NCBI GenBank assembly: GCA_018396695.1
Contig: JAGTQU010000001.1
Location: forward strand, 64,117-128,116
Reading direction: 5' to 3'
Length of the DNA stretch: 64,000 bases
Origin: Candidatus Bathyarchaeota archaeon
GTDB lineage: Archaea > Thermoproteota > Bathyarchaeia > TCS64
The notes under the pieces are model-generated. The model saw only the letters and a program-made list of their open reading frames with translations, was not told where the DNA came from and ran no database searches. A program made the translations under genes and the position numbers. Positions 58,067 to 64,000 of this stretch are shown here, piece by piece (position 1 is the first letter of the stretch; every line of letters starts with the position of its first letter).

Positions 58067-59113
58067 TTGACCCAAAAACTTTTTCTGAATAAAACAGGGC
58101 TTGAGCTATTTGACATTTTTAGGGCCTTTGGCTTAGGTTTTGCGATAAGAGGAATCTCATATGAGGATATAGAGGTCGTTATAACTGATATAAATTATGC
58201 TTATATTTTGGATATCGAAGGTGAAATACTTAACGCTCCAGATCCCCAACTTTTTATAGAAGCTGAACCAGAATGGAAAAATGTTTTTAGCACATTTCGG
58301 GACAGGAAAGACGCAAAATCAAGACCTCCTAAAGAAGATGTAGAAAATATCATAAAAAATGAATTTGAAAACATAATATCCCTCCATAGAGATATTGCAT
58401 TTATACCTAATATTGGAAAAAATGTGAAAGAAGGGAAAACCTTATATCAATCGCTCGATATTTCAGGCGCCAAAGGTTTTAGAGAAGAGAAAAAAGGAAA
58501 TGTATACCATGAAGGTACTCAAGTAAAAGTTGATAAATATTCTTGGGCAATCGGATGTTTGGGAGCGGCGATAACTGGTACTTGGAGGGAGGGTAATGAT
58601 TTCAAAATCACTATCGTTCCAAATCCGTATAATATTTCAATTGGCTCCCATCGCCAAATTCTTGAAGAAATGGGGCAAGAAAAATTATGCAATATCTCGT
58701 TCTCAACAACACTAGCTCATTTCGCAGTAAGACTCGCTGAAAAAATAGCCCTAAGAAAATATTCCTATGACATGACCTATGACTCGGTTGTTTTCAACTT
58801 GGAGAAAAAAACTAGTCAACAAAATAAACCTGGGGGAGGAGGAAAGCTCGGTCTAGGATTTCTTAGTGCATTGATAGACGAGGACTTTGGAACAGAAGCA
58901 CTAAAAAAATTTGACCAAATATTTCGCTCGGGTTTTGTTAAAGGTGCAAAACAGAGTCTGGCTCTTGCGCTTACTGATTTCTTAATACATCCCACATTGG
59001 ATAATTTTCGTAGATACGAGGACTTAAATATTCGAGGTAATATAAATGAACATGTCCTTCTTTGGGACAGACGCGAATTGGAGGCAATAATGAAGCATGT
59101 CCAAATTGTATGA
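58067..59113 (+). CDS. cas8: Cas8-like large subunit (type I-A-like; divergent)
   Basis: 348 aa, directly downstream of cas3 and upstream of small subunit/cas7/cas5; assigned mainly by synteny and size. TTG start. Confidence 0.6.
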   Translation: MTQKLFLNKTGLELFDIFRAFGLGFAIRGISYEDIEVVITDINYAYILDIEGEILNAPDPQLFIEAEPEWKNVFSTFRDRKDAKSRPPKEDVENIIKNEFENIISLHRDIAFIPNIGKNVKEGKTLYQSLDISGAKGFREEKKGNVYHEGTQVKVDKYSWAIGCLGAAITGTWREGNDFKITIVPNPYNISIGSHRQILEEMGQEKLCNISFSTTLAHFAVRLAEKIALRKYSYDMTYDSVVFNLEKKTSQQNKPGGGGKLGLGFLSALIDEDFGTEALKKFDQIFRSGFVKGAKQSLALALTDFLIHPTLDNFRRYEDLNIRGNINEHVLLWDRRELEAIMKHVQIV

Positions 59114-59444
59114 GCTGTTTTCCGACCCTTCTGTTGAGAGCTTTGGTCGAGCATTAAGATACGCCATTATGAAAAAAGAATTTGGAGGGTGCGAAGATTA
59201 TGCGTCGCTTATCGAGCTTGAATACGTAGAGACTGTAGAAGAATTTGTTGAATCCTTAAAAAAATTTTTGAGAAGATATGATGCGTGTTCGAGAAGATAT
59301 GAAAGAGAAAGAGGAAGAGCTTCTTTTAAGCCAAATGAGAATGATCTAATCAATTTAATAAGGCTAACAGAAACATACGGAGTTCGAAATGTAAGTTCTT
59401 CTCTAATTGCTCATGCTTTAGTAAAAGCATCAAAGGAGGAATAA
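59097..59444 (+). CDS. Candidate Cascade small subunit (Cas11/Csa5-like)
   Basis: 115-aa helical protein whose ATG overlaps the cas8-like 3' end; position between cas8 and cas7. Confidence 0.5.
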   Translation: MSKLYELFSDPSVESFGRALRYAIMKKEFGGCEDYASLIELEYVETVEEFVESLKKFLRRYDACSRRYERERGRASFKPNENDLINLIRLTETYGVRNVSSSLIAHALVKASKEE

Positions 59445-59446
59445 AA

Positions 59447-60331
59447 ATGAATGAGCAAATTTATGAAATAGGTATAGCGGCCCGAATAAAAATGAATGCC
59501 CATTCTTTGAATAACGAGGGCACAACGGGAAACGTAACCGAACCACGCACCGTGGTGTTAGCTGATGGAAGAAAGACCGATGGAATAAGTGGAGAAATGT
59601 TAAAACATATACATGCGGCCTATCTTTTCCATTTGGCAAAAGAGGAAAAAGAGAACTCTCTTTGTGAGTCATGTAAATCATTTAACCCTATGAAAGCGGA
59701 TGGAAACTCAAAGCTCAAAGGAAAAAGCGTAGTCGATGCTTTAAATGAAGCTCTTTCATGTGAATTATGCGATATTCATGGATTTCTAGTTCAAGAACCA
59801 ACTTTAAGTAGGAAATCAACAGTAGAGTTTGGTTGGGCTCTCGCTTTACCTGAGCAATTCCATAGAGATATTCACGTGCACACGAGAGTAGCTCCTGGTG
59901 AAAAAACGAGAGAAAAAGGCGTTTCAGAACAAATGATCTACAATCGCCCCACCCGATCCGGCGTTTATGCATTTATTTCGGTATTTCAGCCTTGGCGTAT
60001 AGGTCTTAATGAGGTCAATTATACATATAAGATTAATGATCCAATAAGAAAAAAGAGATACGATCTCGCAATAGACTCCTATAAATCAATGTTTACCCGT
60101 ATTGAAGGGGCGATGACAACAACAAGGATGCCACACATAGAAGACATTGAAGGAGTAATGATTAAGACAGATGATGCTCAACCAGTTCCTCTGATAAGCC
60201 CTCTAAAAGAAGATTATATAAAAGAAATCGAAAAGATTTCTCAAAGTGTTCAGAAATTCACTTCATTATCGGAATTGCTCAAAGCACTTGACAACCTCAA
60301 ACAGACATCACCCTATAAGTTAGGGGCGTAG
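59447..60331 (+). CDS. cas7: CRISPR-associated Cas7 (DevR/Csa2 family)
   Basis: IGIAARIKMNAHSLNNEGTTGNVTEPRTVVLADGRKTDGISGEMLKHIHAAYLFHLA ... VAPGEKTREKGVSEQMIYNRPTRSGVYAFISVFQPWRIGLNE. Confidence 0.9.
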   Translation: MNEQIYEIGIAARIKMNAHSLNNEGTTGNVTEPRTVVLADGRKTDGISGEMLKHIHAAYLFHLAKEEKENSLCESCKSFNPMKADGNSKLKGKSVVDALNEALSCELCDIHGFLVQEPTLSRKSTVEFGWALALPEQFHRDIHVHTRVAPGEKTREKGVSEQMIYNRPTRSGVYAFISVFQPWRIGLNEVNYTYKINDPIRKKRYDLAIDSYKSMFTRIEGAMTTTRMPHIEDIEGVMIKTDDAQPVPLISPLKEDYIKEIEKISQSVQKFTSLSELLKALDNLKQTSPYKLGA

Positions 60332-60337
60332 TAGGTC

Positions 60338-61009
60338 ATGCCCTGGATTGGAGCAGAGTATAATTTCGCAAGCACATTTTCATATAGACTCCCTGATTTT
60401 TCATCCAGCTATGCACTATCGGCCCCTATTCCAAGCCCCTCAACTATAAAACTTGCTCTTGTATCCGGGATTATTTCTAGAAAAGGAAACATTGAAAGAG
60501 GCAAGCAGCTATTCGAACAAATCCGAACAGTAAAAGTGACCACCGAGCTTCCAGATCGGATAGCAACCTTTAAATGTTTTATTAAACGCCTTAAAAAGAA
60601 AAGACAAGGAAAAGGATTTGAACCAACATTTGGAATAAGAGAATATATTATCTATAATGGTCCTCTTCGTATTTTTCTTAATGTATCCAACCAAGTTATG
60701 GATGATGTTAAAGATGCTCTAAAAGCTGTCTCATACCTAGGTACATCTGACTCTCTTTGCACATGCACTGAATTTAACATCAGAGAACCCTTATGGAACA
60801 AATGTCCCCAACTCTATGACTCAGAACATGGCAAAGAAGGAATACTTTTCATGTTAACAGAATTTACAAACGAAGTTGCCTTCGAAAATGTTAACCCATA
60901 TTCAGAGGTCAGAATGATCAAGGGGAAACATATCGTGACCAAGCCTTACCTATTTCCTATCCATATTATGACCAAAGAGAGCAACTATGTAATATATGAG
61001 ACTAACTAA
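60338..61009 (+). CDS. cas5: CRISPR-associated Cas5
   Basis: AEYNFASTFSYRLPDFSSSYALSAPIPSPSTIKLALVSGII N-terminal RAMP; follows cas7. Confidence 0.82.
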   Translation: MPWIGAEYNFASTFSYRLPDFSSSYALSAPIPSPSTIKLALVSGIISRKGNIERGKQLFEQIRTVKVTTELPDRIATFKCFIKRLKKKRQGKGFEPTFGIREYIIYNGPLRIFLNVSNQVMDDVKDALKAVSYLGTSDSLCTCTEFNIREPLWNKCPQLYDSEHGKEGILFMLTEFTNEVAFENVNPYSEVRMIKGKHIVTKPYLFPIHIMTKESNYVIYETN

Positions 61010-61028
61010 GAACATATATTTTTAGATT

Positions 61029-61640
61029 TTAACCGATGCAGTATTTCTTTACTTCGCAGTATCCGCATTTCTCATGGGAAACAGCAGGCGGGGTAGCCTC
61101 CCTGGCTATCATGCTCCGTATCCTCTCGATATCTCTAAGTACCCCTTGCTTATCCTCGTAAGAAACCTCCAAAACTCTGGTCTCCATCTGTTTAGAGAAA
61201 TATATCACGCCTCGCGTGACTTTCCTCCCGTACCTCTGCTCTAGGAGAAGTGCATAGGCGTACAGTTGTTTCAGATACTGCCTCTGAATTAGTACCTCAT
61301 CCGTATATTTCGTATCAACAGGGATCAGCTCCCCGTTCTTTAACCTCAAAGCGACATCTAGCTTACCCCTCAACCCAATCTCTCGGGCTTCTAGTTGAAG
61401 ATCCTGTATTACTTCCTCAACTTCCTCTATTGGAAACCCATAAATACTTTTCCTCTCCAGCATCCTTCTCTTTTCTTTCTCATGAACCTCTTCTCCATAC
61501 TCCATCTTCCTCCTTATAGAGGCTGGGACTCCCATAACGCGAAGAAAATAGACCTTCCTCGGACAATAATAGTATTGTACGATGTCGAATACTGTAACTT
61601 CACCATCTAAGATAGAACCCTTCATAATTTCTAAGTTCAC
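61029..61640 (-). CDS. cas4: CRISPR-associated Cas4 nuclease
   Basis: DIVQYYYCPRKVYFLRVMGVP; GELIPVDTKYT; QLYAYALLLEQRYG; CGYCEVKKYC. Confidence 0.93.
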   Translation of the reverse strand: MNLEIMKGSILDGEVTVFDIVQYYYCPRKVYFLRVMGVPASIRRKMEYGEEVHEKEKRRMLERKSIYGFPIEEVEEVIQDLQLEAREIGLRGKLDVALRLKNGELIPVDTKYTDEVLIQRQYLKQLYAYALLLEQRYGRKVTRGVIYFSKQMETRVLEVSYEDKQGVLRDIERIRSMIAREATPPAVSHEKCGYCEVKKYCIG

Positions 61641-62634
61641 CTCTCAAAAAGCTAGCTACGTCCCTCGCCTGAATTAGAATCATGTCTGTCCATCTTCTTT
61701 GTTCATCTTTATACCTTACATATCTCTCGAAACGCTCCAAAACTGCTTTCAGAAGTAGTTTACGTGTTTGGTCTCCCATCTTACAGATCCCTTCTTCAAT
61801 TGAAAAGTCAGAAATTTTAATTTCGCCTTTAGCCACTAGCCCTATAACCGTCTTATCTATAAGCTGCTGCCTGAACTCTTCCATCAGATCAAGAACCATA
61901 CTCGGCCTGCCAGGGCGATCGACATGTAGAAAACCTCCATAAGGATCAAGCCCAGCATAGTGAACGCCACGCCAAACTTCTCCTTCGAGAAGTGCGTAAC
62001 CATAATTTAAAAGAGCGTTCACAGGATCTCCAGCGTAACGCCCTGACCTGCAGTTAAAATTAAATTCCTCTGGGATTATTTCATTTATTGCTTCCCAGTA
62101 GTATGTAGACGAGAATCCTTCCAATCCCATGAGTAAATTCCTTATCTGATCGATAGGCTTGACTTCAATAGACTCTACCTTCTCAATCTGATTCGATATC
62201 GCTTCTCTCTTCTCGATCAGTTTGTCGGCGACTTCAGGGGAAGTATCCCTCCTACTTTTCGCAAGAGTGCCTAAAGTCGCATACTGGTTTCTCATCTTAG
62301 CGACAATAAACTGTTTTGCAAGGAATCCGCTCCTTTCTTCCCTATACGCGTAATATTGCTCTCTTCGAGTTTGAACCGTCCTCAAATCCCTAGAAGCAAG
62401 TCGGGCCGTAACCTCACCTTTCCAATTAATAATTATTAAATCAACACCACAAGAGCCTAAAAGCTCCATGGCATCAAAACTGATGCTTCCACTACCTGAA
62501 ATAACGACTTGACGCAGATCCTCCACTTTTGTTTGATGAAGCGTCTTCCCTTTTTCTCTTACGACGATTCTTTCACCGTGTTTCCCTACAAACTTCCCAA
62601 AACCATCAACGACGAGTCGTTTCATCAGAGTCAC
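61600..62634 (-). CDS. cas1: CRISPR-associated Cas1 integrase
   Basis: SSTYYWEAINEIIPEEFNFNCRSGRYAGDPVNALLNYGYALLEGEVWRGVHYAGLDPYGGFLHVDRPGRPSMVLDLMEEFR. Confidence 0.97.
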   Translation of the reverse strand: MTLMKRLVVDGFGKFVGKHGERIVVREKGKTLHQTKVEDLRQVVISGSGSISFDAMELLGSCGVDLIIINWKGEVTARLASRDLRTVQTRREQYYAYREERSGFLAKQFIVAKMRNQYATLGTLAKSRRDTSPEVADKLIEKREAISNQIEKVESIEVKPIDQIRNLLMGLEGFSSTYYWEAINEIIPEEFNFNCRSGRYAGDPVNALLNYGYALLEGEVWRGVHYAGLDPYGGFLHVDRPGRPSMVLDLMEEFRQQLIDKTVIGLVAKGEIKISDFSIEEGICKMGDQTRKLLLKAVLERFERYVRYKDEQRRWTDMILIQARDVASFLRGELRNYEGFYLRW

Positions 62635-62646
62635 AGCCCAATATAA

Positions 62647-63549
62647 CTATTGATTCAAATTTTCCTCAACTCTACATTCCAAACGATACATACAATCTTC
62701 AGAACATATATTAGGAAATCCAGGGTCTAGCTTCTGTGAAACGATCTTTAGCTTTTCGTCTCTCTCCTCAACCCACCAGCTGCGGAGATCATCATTTATA
62801 AAGAAAAGATCTTTATCAATTATCAAATTGTCATCTTTAAATCTGATATAGACAGTACACCCGACATCCACAGGAACTTCATAAACGCTTTCGATGACGA
62901 GTGAATATCCTGTTGGGTATAACCTATACCAATCAAGACTCTCATCGCTTACTTTAATGTCAAAGACTATATCCCTTAAATAGTCAAAACAATCGATCTT
63001 CAATAGCCCAGATAATCCTAGAAGTTCTCCAGTAATTCGATGCTCAATCAGAAAAGGTAACGCAGTTGCAATTATGTCTCGTTTCGATGCATAAGGCTGT
63101 CTACTTGATAAATCTCTTAATCTACTTTCACAATATGCCCATGTAAGCTGCCAAACATTTCTTGAACGTTCCTTGATTATCGGATCAATATTCACAACTC
63201 CTTTAGAAGTAATAACACTAGAATACCATGATTCAAAGCTCGTGAATTGTCCTTCTATGAAGGTATTAAAAGCAGTTCTTACTGTTTCATGTATTGCCGA
63301 TCCTTGGATCACTTTTTTTGAAGGAACTCCCTTAGCACCTTTAACGATATTAACAAAAACATCCCTTCTCGTTGGGCAATATTGGGAACAGACAGAATAC
63401 ATAGGTATCTTAGTATCGTCATAATAAGGCTTCAATGGAGATTTATACCAATTCCAACCTCTTAGTTCTTCAGAAACACCAACTTTCCTAGCTTTCGGCA
63501 GAATTTGATTGAGAAGCTTTTTCTGATCGATATCGGACAAGAAAAACAA
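62647..63549 (-). CDS. csa1: CRISPR-associated Csa1 (Cas4-related, type I-A adaptation protein)
   Basis: ELRGWNWYKSPLKPYYDDTKIPMYSVCSQYCPTRRDVFVNIVKGAKGVPS; C-terminal CSEDCMYRLEC. Confidence 0.88.
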   Translation of the reverse strand: MFFLSDIDQKKLLNQILPKARKVGVSEELRGWNWYKSPLKPYYDDTKIPMYSVCSQYCPTRRDVFVNIVKGAKGVPSKKVIQGSAIHETVRTAFNTFIEGQFTSFESWYSSVITSKGVVNIDPIIKERSRNVWQLTWAYCESRLRDLSSRQPYASKRDIIATALPFLIEHRITGELLGLSGLLKIDCFDYLRDIVFDIKVSDESLDWYRLYPTGYSLVIESVYEVPVDVGCTVYIRFKDDNLIIDKDLFFINDDLRSWWVEERDEKLKIVSQKLDPGFPNICSEDCMYRLECRVEENLNQ

Positions 63550-63559
63550 ATTGATCTCC

Positions 63560-63844
63560 TCAATTTACTATCTTTACTTCATCTTCATTTATTTCTCTCT
63601 TATTCTCTGAGATAATATTACATAATCTTATACACTTATCACAAATAGGTATGATATAGATGCTGTCTCTATCACTACTCAAATATTTTTCAACCTCCTT
63701 CGACAGAACAAACCGATCATGAGGATTGATTTCCCCTAGGAATCCGCTATATTGGATGTGATTCAAACCATAATCTAATAAATACTCCATAAGGTCATTC
63801 CGTTTTTTGTCATTAGAAATATCGTAGATAACTAGAGTTTTCAT
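63560..63844 (-). CDS. cas2: CRISPR-associated Cas2
   Basis: MKTLVIYDISNDKKRNDLMEYLLDYGLNHIQYSGFLGEINPHDRFVL; catalytic-type Asp in YDIS. Confidence 0.93.
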   Translation of the reverse strand: MKTLVIYDISNDKKRNDLMEYLLDYGLNHIQYSGFLGEINPHDRFVLSKEVEKYLSSDRDSIYIIPICDKCIRLCNIISENKREINEDEVKIVN

Positions 63845-63912
63845 AAGAGGTACATATGAAACTAGAATACCTAGTTAATATTATTTTTATTGGTAACTTG
63901 AGTATACAAAAC

Positions 63913-63955
63913 GTGAAGATCTTTATATACCCCTTCCCGAAAAACAGATCTTCAC
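63913..63955. promoter_or_regulatory. Perfect 10-bp inverted repeat flanking a TATA-like element upstream of cas2 (candidate CRISPR leader or cas promoter operator)
   Basis: GTGAAGATCT (63913-63922) / AGATCTTCAC (63946-63955) separated by 23 nt that include TTATATAC. Confidence 0.55.
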
Positions 63956-64000
63956 AAGTAGTCATAGATATAAGCATAAAGGAATAATTATTTATAGCCA

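Noticed and set aside
54989-61009. Type III or I-D effector
   Set aside because: No Cas10 palm (GGDD) or Cas10d, and csa1 plus a DevR/Csa2-like cas7 favour I-A.
63845-64000. A CRISPR repeat-spacer array at the right edge
   Set aside because: No repeated 24-37-nt unit occurs in the last 155 nt; only a leader-like inverted repeat is present.

Overview
The window is a 64 kb stretch of an archaeal chromosome. Archaeal-type translation and transcription genes are visible: ribosomal L1, L10, L11, L12, L18a/LX, L31e, L39e and S19e, plus Spt5, RpoK, thermosome, prefoldin, FtsY, SecE and archaeal TrpS, AlaS and LeuS. A TACK or Bathyarchaeia-like lineage is plausible but is inference only. The left half is mostly metabolism. 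It includes FdhD, an aldehyde:ferredoxin oxidoreductase, an HdrD/GlcF-like protein with eroded Fe-S motifs, PGK, tRNA-Pro and tRNA-Cys, and a 2-oxoacid:ferredoxin oxidoreductase (KorDABC). Next to KorDABC lie hydantoinase A/B, an ornithine-cyclodeaminase-like protein and a divergent proline-racemase-like protein. The centre is a nearly canonical archaeal information-processing cluster that lacks aIF6 and carries a flavoprotein insertion. The right end holds a type I (I-A-like) CRISPR-Cas locus. It has a + strand effector/processing operon (cas6, cas3 helicase-HD, a cas8-like gene, a small-subunit candidate, cas7, cas5) converging on a - strand adaptation operon (cas2, csa1, cas1, cas4). No repeat/spacer array lies inside the window, but a perfect 10-bp inverted repeat brackets a TATA-like element at the extreme right edge and could belong to a leader. 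Two decayed genes (a SAM methyltransferase and a winged-helix regulator) and several divergent-active-site proteins are the other notable points. I could not demonstrate a wholly new system; the best leads are listed as findings.
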